From Trachelipus rathkii (lineage: Eukaryota > Arthropoda > Malacostraca > Isopoda > Trachelipodidae), in assembly GCA_015478945.1 (NCBI GenBank), contig JABUQX010142009.1, positions 1-34,146 of the forward strand: DNA of 34,146 nt. Direction: 5' to 3'. The position numbers and the translations under genes are program-made. Under the pieces are notes generated by a model, which worked only from the letters and a program-made list of their open reading frames with translations, had not been told where the DNA came from and searched no databases. This document shows positions 1 to 13,898 of the stretch, in pieces; within the stretch, counting starts at the first letter, position 1, and every line of letters begins with the position of its first letter.

Positions 1-6
1 TTACTG

Positions 7-297
7 CTAACGCTTTAGAAATATTGTTTTTATCTTCTTCCACATATCTAATATTACTATATCAGCCTTGTCATGTAAGCATCCATTTTTAAATGCACTG
101 ATGTCCCTTAGGCAATTTTTAAGATTGCTTTGTTTATCCCCTTCTTCTACAACCATTACAAAATATTTTCCCGGCCCAAAGGGACTTCTAGTTTCCTCAA
201 GCCATGTCTCCACACAGTGCTTTAAACCCTGGTCGCAAAGAAAACTAATGAAAAATTTAACGATCATTATAATCAATTGTATTTTGAATCTTTTCAC
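7..297 (-). CDS. possible 3'-terminal exon of an unrecognised gene
   Basis: An open minus-strand reading frame of up to 96 codons ends at a TAG at position 7. From about residue 26 the translation has ordinary composition with charged and hydrophobic alternation (for example GPGKYFVMVVEEGDKQ and ADIVILDMWKKIK), unlike the low-complexity ORFs elsewhere. The first 25 residues are hydrophobic and come from AT-rich DNA, so the coding part may instead begin at a splice acceptor: a pyrimidine-rich stretch ending in CCAG lies just before the GLKHCVETW segment (near position 233). I do not recognise the family and see no named domain. The upstream part overlaps a 211-bp tandem duplication, and the duplicated copy at 419-640 does not keep the frame. 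It could be an exon of a host gene extending left of the window, a TE fragment, or chance. Confidence 0.25.
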   Translation of the reverse strand: MKRFKIQLIIMIVKFFISFLCDQGLKHCVETWLEETRSPFGPGKYFVMVVEEGDKQSNLKNCLRDISAFKNGCLHDKADIVILDMWKKIKTIFLKR

Positions 298-640
298 CCT
301 GATATGAACAAGTTTTTGGGAGCTGAAAAAGTTTCCACTTTAGTCTGTGCTTTTGAAATTAAAGGTTTATCCTGATTACCTCTTTGCTTCACCTTTCTTT
401 TTTAACAATTGCAGCAATGTCTGAACAGTGCTTTAAATCCTGGCCTTGCAAAAAAAAACTAATAGGTCACTATCTTTAACGATCATTATAACTGTATTTT
501 GAATTTTTCACTCTGACATAGACATAACAAGTTTTTTGGGAGCTGAAAGTTTCACTTTAGTCTGAGTTTTGAAATTAAAGGTTTATCCTGACTACCTTTA
601 GCTTCACCTTTCTTTTGCAGCACTGGATGAGAGCGTTTTA
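206..640. repeat. tandem duplication, about 211-bp unit, two copies
   Basis: Two head-to-tail copies are visible. Both hold the landmarks CAGTGCTTTAAA (215 and 426), AACGATCATTATAA, TTTTTGGGAGCTGAAA, CACTTTAGTCTG and AAATTAAAGGTTTATCCTGA in the same order with an offset near 211 bp. They differ by small indels and substitutions. A third start (CAGCACTGGATGAG, near 619) may be a truncated further unit. No function is evident. Confidence 0.8.
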
Positions 641-789
641 AATGTCGCATTAACTTAAAGGATCCAGTAGATGTATTGTGTGACTAGTGATGGGTAAATG
701 CCATATATTTAAAGAATGGGGCAAATGTCCCGGGCATTTATCTGGCATTTGTCCAATTTGCATTTAGAGGGCATTTATACTTCTTTTTA

Positions 790-791
<2 letters not shown>

Positions 792-836
<45 letters not shown>

Positions 837-875
837 TATATATATATATATATATATAGTATATATATATATAGT

Positions 876-921
<46 letters not shown>

Positions 922-925
922 TATA
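792..925. repeat. (TA)n microsatellite, interrupted
   Basis: TA dinucleotide array with scattered G interruptions. It lies between the left hAT-like end and the 5' side of LINE family A. Isoleucine/tyrosine ORFs across it are artefacts of the repeat. Confidence 0.95.
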
Positions 926-3591
926 CACACAAGTGTGGTTAGATGATAATGGTTAATCTGCGGGTAACGTTGAAGAGTGCAATTTTGGTATAACTGAATG
1001 GTGTTTTGGATGGGTGAGTAGGAGCTTCAGATTGATTGTGTTGGGTGACAAATGATTGGGATAGGTGATCAAAAAGGGGATGTAAACAGGTAGCTTTGGG
1101 TGTCAGAGAAATGGAAAGGTAGAAGGTGATTGGATTATGAGGAGAGGTAAGCAATACTTTCTTTAAACACAAGAAATTCATAAGTATACTAGAGTTGGTG
1201 TAGGTAGAGATGATATGGAGTGAAAAGGATTGATTTTGTGTTGAAGATGATGTTGAAGTATGTTGATGTTAAACCAGCATATATTAGGAGTGTGATTATC
1301 AGATCACATAAGGTTTCATTTAAAATTGCTAGGGACTTAAAGTGAGACGGTGATAAGGAAGAAGTGGATAAAATTAAGAGTGAGTAGTTAAGCAACATGT
1401 AATATATAAGAGCGCTCTTAAGTAAATCAGTTGAATGAAGAAGGTTTAAACTGAGAAAATGAAGAAGCGTTGTTAGTAGTGCAAAAAGTATGTGGCTATG
1501 CTAAAGTAAGAAGGTAAGAATGTTAACAGTGAGTGGTGGAATGAAGAGGATGCAAGTGGTTAAAAGTAAAACAAGTGTGGTTGAATTGTACTAAAGCCAA
1601 TGATGGTAGCTCTAAAAGAAGCATGTTTTAAATTATATATGAGGAAAAAAAGGAATAATAAAAGACACCGATGAGGAGGAAAATAGAGGTAAATGAACAG
1701 TTTGGAAGAGGATGAATGGTGACTTGCAAGGGAATAAGAAGATTTTCTGGAAGGAAGCATGAAAGGTTAAGAATGAGAATAAGGGAATCTGCTTAGGAAT
1801 AATGAATAGGGATGGTGCTTCGTAACTGATGAAAATGTGGAGGGAGGGGAGGGAAAATCTGCACAATGCTTGGTAATGATGAGGTGATAGTGAATATGAT
1901 GGGTTTGATGGTGCAAGAAGGAATAAGTATTTGGGGGATGATTAGCAAGGAGGTGGTAATGGGTAGAGTGAGAAGTTAAAGAATAAAATCTGAAGGTATA
2001 GAGATGAAATTACTGGTGAAAGGATCAAGAACGGAGGCGAGATGGCATTTAATTGGATTTGAAAGTTGTGTAGTTCTGAGGGATTTTAGGAGAGCAGTAA
2101 TAGTACATATATAAGGGTAAGGGGGATAAGGGTAACTGTAGAATTATAGGGGAATTAGTTTATTGAGTGTTGTAGGGAAGATATATGGTATTTTGGTCGA
2201 AGAGTGCGCCTAGTGACTGAAGGACTGATTGGTGAAGAACAAGGTGCATTTAGAAGTGGTAGAGATGTGGATCAAATCTTACATTGAAACAAATGATTGA
2301 GAAATGAGGGAGAAGAAGAATAAATTGTATTTAGGTTTTATGGATTTGCAACAGGTGTATGATAGGTTTAATGGGAAGTTCTATGACAGGTGTTATTGAT
2401 ATATAGGGTTGGTAAATTTCTGAATGGAATCAAAAGAATGTATTTGACAATAGGGTGAAGCGTTAGTAAGAATAAATGGAGTTGAAAGTGATTGGTTTAC
2501 TATTAATAACAGAAAGGTGAGGCAAGGATGTGTAATGTCTCCTTGGTTATTAAATTTGTAAATGATGGGGTTAAGAAAGAATTAGAGGTGGGGTGGCAGG
2601 GGATGATGTTAGAATAATGGAGAGAGTGCTGGTGCCCTAAATTATATGCAGATGATTTATTAGGCGAATTGAAGAAAATTTATACATCAGAGATTTGGAA
2701 GGGTATAAAGCAGGGGCTTGAAAGTAAAATATAGATAAGATGTTATACAAAGAGTTGAAGCTCAGTCACTGCAAAGTTATGTTAGATGGTGAGCAGCTGG
2801 AACAAGTGTGTCTTGAGTTTAAATATTTAGCATGTATGTTGGAAGGAAAGGAACGGATGATGCAGAGCATAGTAGGAAAATTGAATGGAGGAATTAAATC
2901 ATTGGTGAATGTAAGGGACTAAGTCTTGAGTGCGCCATGGTCTTGACATGAGGGTATGTTGTTACTCAGTTAATATATATAGTAGTGAGGTTATGGTCTG
3001 AATAAGAGGTATAGATCTAAAGTACAATGTGTTCAGATGGACAATCTTAGGGAAGTGTTAGGTGTGAGAAGAATTGATAAATTGAGGAACAACGATGACA
3101 GTTGTGTGGTGTGGGAGGAAAGGGGTAAAATGAGAATAAATAAAAGTAATGTTGAGATGGTTTGGTCATGTGGAAAGGATGTATGATAGTCAGTCAGTTA
3201 ACGGATGTATAGTAGTGGCATGGGAATCACCTGAAGCAGACCGAGAAAAAGTGGCTTGAGTCAAGTAAAGGAATGCTTTAGAGAGAAACATGAGTTTGGC
3301 AGAGGCATGAAGAAAGGTGCATAGTGAACAGCGGGGTTTTGTGAGGGGTATGGTTGTGGGCCCACCTGGGCCAGCAGGATGAACCCTACATCGACGAGAT
3401 GTCATAGTGAGTATCCGTCGGTCCCGTGAAATGAAGACTCTCTGACTGCAAATTAGTCTCACTCAAAAGGTATAAAGATGGTGGGCAAGGTTGGTTTTCT
3501 CTTTCGACTTAGCGTCATATCTTCTATTTTTCTGTCTCCAGTGCATGTTACGCATCTTAAGCCCAGTCTTGAGAGAAAGTGGGTGATGAGA

Positions 3592-3592
<1 letters not shown>
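926..3592 (+). mobile_element. degraded non-LTR retrotransposon (LINE family A), endonuclease plus reverse transcriptase
   Basis: Conceptual plus-strand translation across several frames recovers an APE-type endonuclease C-terminus (IHKYTRVGVGRDDME near 1165-1215, LSDH near 1285), then the reverse transcriptase: GEEQGAFRSGRDVDQI (about 2232-2278), a MDLQQVYDR-like block (about 2341-2367), VRQGCVMSPWLLNL (from 2516), and the catalytic YADDL at 2645-2659. Downstream are LEFKYLACMLEG (2814-2850), a segment resembling the LVNARDL region (2905-2920), VEMVWSCG (RWFGHVER-like, about 3150-3173) and a GRPRKKW-like region near 3240. Numerous stops and frameshifts mean it is a dead copy. The endonuclease N-terminus is missing or unreadable. 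The 3' untranslated part (3460-3592) matches the minus-strand copies at 30428 and 31216 and passes straight into (TA)n. Clade is uncertain. Confidence 0.85.
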
Positions 3593-3815
<223 letters not shown>

Positions 3816-3991
3816 AAATAAAACTATTCTTTGAATATTTTTTTTCAAATACTGTCAGTGATCCATCCTTTACTGATAATATTATAAATGCCCAGTTTTT
3901 GGGCAGGCATTTATGAAATGGACAAATGCCTGGACAAATGCCCATTTTATAAATGCCTGCCCACTGGGCATTTGCCCAGCGTACATCACTA

Positions 3992-4276
3992 ATTGTAGTA
4001 CCCCATGAGTAACTGGTAGTTAGGTAAACCCTTTCATGTATGATCGAACTGACTGTTTCCCATCAATTGTGTTAACTATTTCATATTGACAAATGATACT
4101 ACTTTTATCTTCAGAGTGAGTAATATATTCAAGTACATGAAGTGTTTTCGATTTTAGTTTAGTTGACATGATTTTTAGAATATTAAACTTAATTAATTAA
4201 AGTTATCTATAGAAGTACCGAACCTTTATTAATTATTGAATAATAAATATAGCTACATAAGCAAATTTCTGAAAAA

Positions 4277-4278
<2 letters not shown>
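3992..4278. other. AT-rich spacer, nothing recognised
   Basis: Unique-looking AT-rich sequence between the right hAT-like end and the next TA array. I see no coding potential, RNA gene or repeat match within the window. Confidence 0.5.
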
Positions 4279-4593
<315 letters not shown>

Positions 4594-4627
4594 CCTGTAG
4601 TAATAAAATTAATAATTACTTAATTTA

Positions 4628-4740
4628 GTTTGTCGGTCGAGCAGCCTTTTTGGTGCCTGACTCCGCCTCCACTCCAGGCCCTCAAACATTACACTCCAGC
4701 CCGCCCATCCCTCAAAATTCTTAGTCTTGCCCGCAGCCCT
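4628..4740 (-). mobile_element. orphan hAT-like transposon end
   Basis: Read on the minus strand from 4740, the sequence begins CAGGGCTGCGGGCAAG directly after a TA tract and continues with purine-rich motifs such as TGGAGTGGAGGCGGAGTC. CAGGGCTG is a classic hAT-type terminus, and GGAGTC-like subterminal repeats are typical of some families. No matching opposite end was found in the window, so this is a truncated element or a fragment. Confidence 0.45.
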
Positions 4741-4758
4741 GTATATATATATAACAGC

Positions 4759-4774
4759 TTTGGCGGCCGCCAAA
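4759..4774. other. 16-bp GC-rich perfect palindrome
   Basis: TTTGGCGGCCGCCAAA is a perfect self-complementary sequence just inside the sequence that follows a TA tract. Its base composition contrasts with the surrounding AT-rich DNA. It may be a transposon terminal motif because CAG precedes it (CAGCTTTGGCGG), but no partner end is clear. Confidence 0.6.
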
Positions 4775-5030
4775 TGCTATCAACATACTGAGAGTTCTAG
4801 CGAGAGAATACTGTCAGAAGAAGCAAGCTGTATAAAAACCACACAGCTAGTTGACTTCAAGCCAATGTGAAAACAAAAACATTAAAACTATAGAAAAAAT
4901 ATGTTTAAATACATTCGTAATTACATTATCTATCGATTGATATCTTTTTCAGTTTTTCTACTAATAAACCCTTAAAACGTCGTCTGGTAAACATATAAGG
5001 TTCATTTTTTATATTTTGTAAAGATTTAGG

Positions 5031-5044
5031 GGGGTAAGTACCCC
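5031..5044. other. short palindrome GGGGTAAGTACCCC
   Basis: Six-base arms GGGGTA and TACCCC around AG, located at the edge of the next TA array. It is possibly part of an element end; the block 4751-5058 between TA tracts could be one small element, but its ends are not clearly inverted repeats. Confidence 0.5.
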
Positions 5045-5058
5045 TGCCTATGCCTATG

Positions 5059-5314
<256 letters not shown>

Positions 5315-5521
5315 AATATAATAATAATAATAATAACCAACCTGAGAACTTTGTTGATAGCAGTAATTTTCTGAATCTAAATTTTTTCCTCTTTAATTTC
5401 AATTTCAGATTTGATATCCATTTTTTATTTATTTTAACAAAAATATATTTCTAATAATTAACACACTGTAAACAGAATAAAAAATATTTCCTAAAAATTT
5501 GCATTATAATCTAATTCAAAG

Positions 5522-5622
5522 TCTTCAAGAATAAACATGTTAAATAACTTCTAAGTTCTGGGTTGAACGTACTTCTTATTTCTACTCTATTGAAAATATA
5601 AAGACAAAACCTTTATAGGTAA
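5522..5622 (+). repeat. direct repeat flanking a palindrome, copy 1
   Basis: This shares ATAACTTCTAAGTTCTGG, CTTCTTATTTCTACTC and AAAGACAAAACCTTTATA in order with 6130-6224. The last 45 bases are nearly identical between copies. The two copies bracket the inverted repeat at about 5650-6065. Confidence 0.8.
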
Positions 5623-5649
5623 TAGTAGTACAGAAGTGTCACCCCCGAT

Positions 5650-6065
5650 TTTTATAAAAATCACAGGATATATACTTAAAAAAAAAATTAATAATGAAGA
5701 ATAATGAAAATAAATGAAAATCTGCTCTTTAGGAAAAAGTTACAGCCTCAAAGATGTTAAAACTCCTATATAGACTTTTCATTTTGATCCATCCAGGTTA
5801 TCCTACTGCAATATCTATTTAGGTTAGGATAAGTTTTGTTAGGTATACACAGAGAAAATCTATGTATACTTAACAAATCTTATCATAACCTGAAATAGGA
5901 TAGCCCTAAAACGAGCACGAGGCACACTTATTTTTTTTACAAGCCTATGGGAAAATTTTAAACCTTGAGAGGCTATAACTTTTTTCCTAAAGACTAATTT
6001 TTTTTGTTTTTTTTAAGTTTTATTATTATTTTTTTTAGAGTGTATATATATACTGTGATTTTAAT
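5650..6065. repeat. long imperfect inverted repeat (foldback structure)
   Basis: Two arms of about 200 bp are complementary around a centre near 5858. Matching landmarks are AAATCACAGGATATATAC on the left against the reverse complement of TATATATACTGTGATTT on the right, CTTTAGGAAAAAGTTACAGC against GCTATAACTTTTTTCCTAAA, and GGTTAGGATAAGTTTTGTTA against AACAAATCTTATCATAACC. Identity is imperfect with indels. No ORF is present. A MITE or foldback element, or two head-to-head insertions of one repeat, would both fit. Confidence 0.7.
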
Positions 6066-6129
6066 TTTTTTCTTTTTATAAGAAAACTTGAATTTTAACG
6101 ACTTTGAGAGCTGTAGCTAACTTTTCTCC

Positions 6130-6224
6130 CTAAAGAGCATGTTAAATATTTCCATAACTTCTAAGTTCTGGTTAAAAGTGCTTCTTATTTCTACTCTATT
6201 GAAAATATAAAGACAAAACCTTTA
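6130..6224 (+). repeat. direct repeat flanking a palindrome, copy 2
   Basis: Second copy of the repeat at 5522-5622, offset about 607 bp. Its first bases overlap a further inverted copy of the CTCTTTAGG arm motif (CCCTAAAGAGCATG at about 6129-6142). Confidence 0.8.
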
Positions 6225-6785
6225 TATATATACCCAAAAATCAAAAACTAAATATTTTAGTCTAAAAAGTATCTAATTTCTATAACCCATTCATGAAGTT
6301 TGGCCTTAGATTGATGATACGTTTATGATATTGATAACTCAAATTTCAATATATTGAAATAAATAAATTTTCTTGAGCCAATCATTTGAATATACAGAAG
6401 ATGAACATTTGTCTATGAGAGGCTGTCCCCAATGTAATTTAACTATTTTACTGTATATATATTAATAGTAGTCAAATAATGAAATATTTAATATTTGATT
6501 ATCACTATATCAGTCTATTAATTTTCAAAATAGAGCCATCCATGTATGATAATAGGCATGCCTTTACTTAAATTTATTTTAGGATTTTTATTATTTAATG
6601 TATATAAAACTGGTCTTCCGCAATCTATTGCCAGCTTTAATATATTTCTGTATATGTTCTTTATAACCCAATAAAGTTAGAGCTCAAAGTTAAATATAAG
6701 TCTAACCTTTTTGTACTAAATTAGACTGTTATCATTGAATCTGTTTCACATTAAAATATTAGAGAAGTGGTACAATATGGGCCTC
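6225..6785. other. AT-rich spacer, nothing recognised
   Basis: AT-rich DNA with short TATATA tracts. I find no coding potential or structured RNA here. Confidence 0.5.
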
Positions 6786-7014
6786 TAAACAGATTTTTAT
6801 AAAATCACAGCATAGAAAAAATAATAATGAAGATTGAAGAATAAAATGAATAAATAAAAACAAAATAACTTAAATCTTTCAGAAAAATTCCATAGACTTT
6901 TCTTATAAAAATCTGACTGAATTTCTTTTTATCATAATTTACGAAAGGACACAGGGGGAAGACTGTAATAGCCTTCCAGGCTTACAAGGCATTGTCAATC
7001 TATGTTTTCTGTTT

Positions 7015-7370
7015 ATGCATTTCTTGCCACGAAACGTAAGAAATGCTAAAGTTTGTGTTCGATTATGTCAATTTAAGCACAAATTTAGGAAAATGCTCAC
7101 CAAACGTAAGGAATTTCCTAAAATTCTGTTAGGTTGCTCTTTCCCTTGCTTACCGAATTTTAGGAAAATGCTTACGAAAATAAACAAACAAGACGGCGTA
7201 TGTAGTCGTTTGATTTCACGAATGTTTCATTCATGAAATTAGCTTTAAATATAGTTTCTTCCAAATCGATAAACTCCACCAATAGTTGATCAATTATTTA
7301 AAATAAAAACCATTTGTTATTTTTGTTTTATTTATTATTCCAAAACCACGTGCTCCGTCAAAACAGCTGA
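7015..7370 (+). repeat. interspersed repeat R, copy 1 (direct)
   Basis: Shares ordered blocks with 7970-8300: AAATTTAGGAAAA, AATTTCCTAAA, TAGGTTGCT/AAGGTTGCT, GAATGTTTCATTCATGAAAT, TTCCAAATCGATAAA/CTCCAAATCGATAAA, AGTTGATCAATTATTT, AAACCATTTGTTATTTTT and CCAAAACCACGTGCTCC. A 73-aa ORF inside it is not conserved between copies and is likely spurious. Confidence 0.8.
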
Positions 7371-7478
7371 TTTTTTTTTTTTTAAGTTGTCACACCACTC
7401 ACGGGCAGAGCCCTATTCAAGGAGGGGTGTTGTACGCCTCAGAATCAACTAAAGTAAATTACGCAGATGAACACACGC
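7371..7478 (-). mobile_element. truncated LINE J2 3' end
   Basis: Read on the minus strand, this holds GTACAACACCCCTCC, GAATAGGGCTCTGCCC, GTGAGTGGTGTGACAACTT and an A tail (T run at 7371-7384). The same blocks in the same order form the 3' end of the larger minus-strand LINE at 13899-13995. It is therefore a short 5'-truncated insertion, or a SINE sharing that LINE tail. The insertion point lies at the CAGCTGAT of repeat R. Confidence 0.8.
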
Positions 7479-7489
7479 TCGATTAATGC

Positions 7490-7935
7490 CCGTACCGTGC
7501 TAAAACTGGGTGAGCATTTTTATCGAGCGTAAGCACAAATGCAGCCGATTAAAGCCGTTTAGCTTAGCACGCTGGATAATGCTAAGATGACTGGGCATAA
7601 TCGACAGATTGTTTACAGCTTGATCACAGCCGATTGAGCACGGAGCTTGAACAAACAAATAACAATGGTTTTCATTACAAACATTGATCGTTTGTCGATT
7701 TGAAAGAATGACGGTTACTTCATGAATGAACATTCATCAAATCAACGAACCACGCCGCACCTTATTTGTTTATTTGTTACATTTTCTACAGGTTACGGGA
7801 AAAAGTAGCACCTAAGAATTTAGGAAATTACTTAACGTTTCGTTAGCTTTTATTAAATTTGTGCTAAAATTGACATAAACGAACGATTTTTTAGCATTTT
7901 CAGACTGATTTACAACCTATAAACATAGTGTATTA
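7490..7935 (-). repeat. interspersed repeat R, inverted copy
   Basis: The reverse complement matches the flanking direct copies in order: ATGTCAATTTTAGCACAAAT, AATTTCCTAAATTC, GAATGTTCATTCATGAAGT, CAAATCGACAAA, AAAACCATTGTTATTTG, and further GTAAACAATCTGTCGATTAT and TTTTATCGAGCG-type sequence shared with 8305-8370. It is more diverged than the two direct copies are from each other. Confidence 0.75.
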
Positions 7936-7959
7936 ATATAAGGCGTTTTCGATTTTGCA

Positions 7960-8400
7960 CTTTGCTAACGAAATTTAGAAAAATGCTAAAGTTGCGTTCC
8001 ATTTTTGTCAATGAAATAAATTTAGGAAAATCCAAACGTTAGAAATTTCCTAAATTCTAAAAGGTTGCTATTTCCCGTGCTTAATGAATTTAAAGGGAAA
8101 CAAGATGGCGGCGTACTAGGTCGTTGATTTTATGAATGTTTCATTCATGAAATTAGCTTTAACGAATTCTCCAAATCGATAAAATCGATAAACTCCATCA
8201 GAATAGTTGATCAATTATTTGTAATAAAACCATTTGTTATTTTTTTGTTTTATTTATTCCAAAACCACGTGCTCCATCAGAACAGCTGATCAAAAATATT
8301 TGTAAACAATCATTCGATTATGCTCGGAAAATTGTGCTAAAACTGGATTATTTTTATCGAGCGTTAGCACAAATGGAAAATGGAAAACGGTTTTAGAATC
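7960..8400 (+). repeat. interspersed repeat R, copy 2 (direct)
   Basis: Same order of blocks as 7015-7370, and it continues beyond the point where copy 1 is interrupted by the LINE fragment: AACAGCTGATCAAAAATA, GTAAACAATCATTCGATTAT, GTGCTAAAACTGG, ATTTTTATCGAGCGTTAGC. The last two blocks also occur near 7498-7532. Confidence 0.8.
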
Positions 8401-8559
8401 AAATTTGTAGTGTCTGTGTATGTTTAACAAATCTTATTGTAACTTGAACTAGGATGGTCCTAAACCAACCTTGACGGTTCAGTTTTTTAATACAAAGCCT
8501 ATGGCTGTAACGTTTTTCCTAAAGACATCATTTTTTTATTCATTACTATTTTTGCAATA

Positions 8560-9205
8560 GTTGGGAAAAAGTAAGAACTGCAGTGAGATTTTTTGATTAT
8601 TTTTCTATAATTGTATTTTTGAATATCTTTAATACCTATATATAAATATATTTTGTTCAGAAATGCATAAAAATTATTTTAAAATCACATTTATATAAAA
8701 TATTTTTCAAAATTAAATATTTCGGATAATTATATTATAATAATTTCGCAAATTTGGTAATTTGACGGATAGTGTTCTTTGATTACAGTTGAAGAATGTT
8801 TAGGCTTAAAGGAAAAGCCCGGTTTTCCTTCTAAATAGGGGCGTATGTAACGTTAATTATACCATCAGCGTCAAGATTGAGTGTTCCGCGAAAGGAGGCG
8901 AATTTTATCATTTTGGAATATTTTTATTTTTACAAAATCTTAATTAATTTAAAATAATTCTATTTGAAATTATTTAATATGAATGGAAACATACATTTTA
9001 TTATAAGGTGAAATTATTTCATGGGAAAAAGAGTCAAAAGGTGACTTCACTCATCAACATCTTGGATTCTACAGGAGAGTATAAATTAAGGATAATCATT
9101 CCCATCATCCGATCTCCTCATTCGAAATTTATCACCTTGAAGACCTGTGTCTGTTAAACGATTTTTCATTCAGAGTACATCATCTGAAGATTTCGTGTTG
9201 GAAGC
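8560..9205. other. AT-rich stretch with a possible promoter-like segment
   Basis: Mostly AT-rich and unrecognised. TATAAAT at 9080-9086 is followed by TCATCC with its A near 9107, a spacing compatible with a TATA/Inr promoter. Together with a TGTAACG start near 8837 this might be part of an LTR, but no second LTR or polypurine tract was found. Confidence 0.25.
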
Positions 9206-9206
9206 A

Positions 9207-9475
9207 TTAGAAGTGACCTGTAGTCATTTGGAGAAGATCTATATTAGACGTGACCTGAAGTCACTAGAGAATATTGAACGTGGCCTGAAGTCACTTGAGA
9301 AGAACTATATTGGACGTGACCTGAAGGCACTTGAGAAGAACTATATTGGACGTGACCTGAAGTCACTAGAGACATTGAACGGGCCTGAAGCCACTTTACA
9401 AGAAATATATTGATGTGACCTGGAAGTCACTAGGAGAATATTGAATGTGACCTGAAGTCGCCAAGAAGGACTGTA
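9207..9475 (+). repeat. minisatellite of about 33 bp with a palindromic core
   Basis: Eight units start at about 9213, 9250, 9280, 9316, 9352, 9381, 9415 and 9447. Each carries the core GTGACCTGAAGTCAC or a close variant, followed by (T)AGAGAAnnnTATTGNAC. The core has complementary arms GTGAC and GTCAC around CTGAA. Part of the array is open for 88 codons (9147-9413) giving a GRDLKSLEKNYI-like repeat, but unit lengths of 29-37 bp do not keep frame throughout, so coding is doubtful. Confidence 0.85.
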
Positions 9476-9809
9476 TTGTCTATTGAATACGATTTATGAT
9501 ACAGATGATATTTGTGAATTGAGAAGAGGACGCGTTTTGAAGAGATTAATTAAGTGATTGTTTGAGGATCTATTCTACTACTGAATAACTTGGAGAGTCT
9601 GATTTTAGTCTGAAGATATTCATGTGTTTACAGAATCATCAGAAGTAATTGTGAAGGTTTATGAATTATTTGGAAATCTTTGTAACCAAGATTGAGATTT
9701 GCGAGGTAGATTACACCCTAGACGAACAGACTCTTTTTGTTTCTATTTTTTGATTAAAACGAATTCCGGAGTTATTAAATTTTTATTACTTGATTAAGAT
9801 CCCATCTTT

Positions 9810-13424
<3,615 letters not shown>

Positions 13425-13478
13425 TATATATATATATATATATATATAGAGCAGTATATATATATATATATATATAGG

Positions 13479-13520
<42 letters not shown>
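13425..13520. repeat. (TA)n microsatellite between LINE J3 and a hAT-like end
   Basis: TA array with two short interruptions (GAGCAG and GGC). On the left it touches the J3 3' end and on the right it touches the hAT-like terminus at 13521. Confidence 0.95.
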
Positions 13521-13525
<5 letters not shown>

Positions 13526-13751
13526 ACGATTAAGAATTTTGACGATGACGATTATAGTAAATTTTTGACGATGACGATTAATTGAAAAAGTATATTTTAA
13601 AATTTCTTTATTAGAAAATAAATAAAGTAAATTTATAATAAGGAAGAATTAAATCGTTACTTCATTCTTATTTAAATGTGTAAACATTAAGAACGGCATT
13701 AATACACAGAAAGTTTTCCTGTTATTCATTAACATCTTGGGTTTGTTCTTC

Positions 13752-13756
<5 letters not shown>

Positions 13757-13795
<39 letters not shown>

Positions 13796-13808
13796 CCATA
13801 TATATATA

Positions 13809-13898
<90 letters not shown>
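13757..13898. repeat. (CT)n followed by (TA)n microsatellite
   Basis: CT repeat at 13757-13795, then TA repeat to 13898. The TA part abuts the 3' end of the minus-strand LINE J2. Confidence 0.95.

Larger units (their letters stand above)
6790..8545. repeat. composite repeat cluster bounded by arms of the 5650-6065 inverted repeat
   Basis: The left edge (6790-6905: CAGATTTTTATAAAATCACA, then AATAATGAAG) resembles the left arm of the 5650-6065 palindrome. The right edge (8405-8545: TTTAACAAATCTTATTGTAA, then AAAGCCTATGG and TTTTTCCTAAAGAC) resembles the right arm. Between them lie three copies of another repeat. The layout suggests one foldback element whose interior was filled by copies of a second repeat, but the order of events is inferred. 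Confidence 0.55.

Noticed and set aside
9147..9413. 88-aa ORF with repeated GRDLKSLEKNYI units as a repeat protein gene
   Set aside because: The units vary from 29 to 37 bp and break frame after position 9413; no homologous domain is recognised. Treated as a minisatellite.
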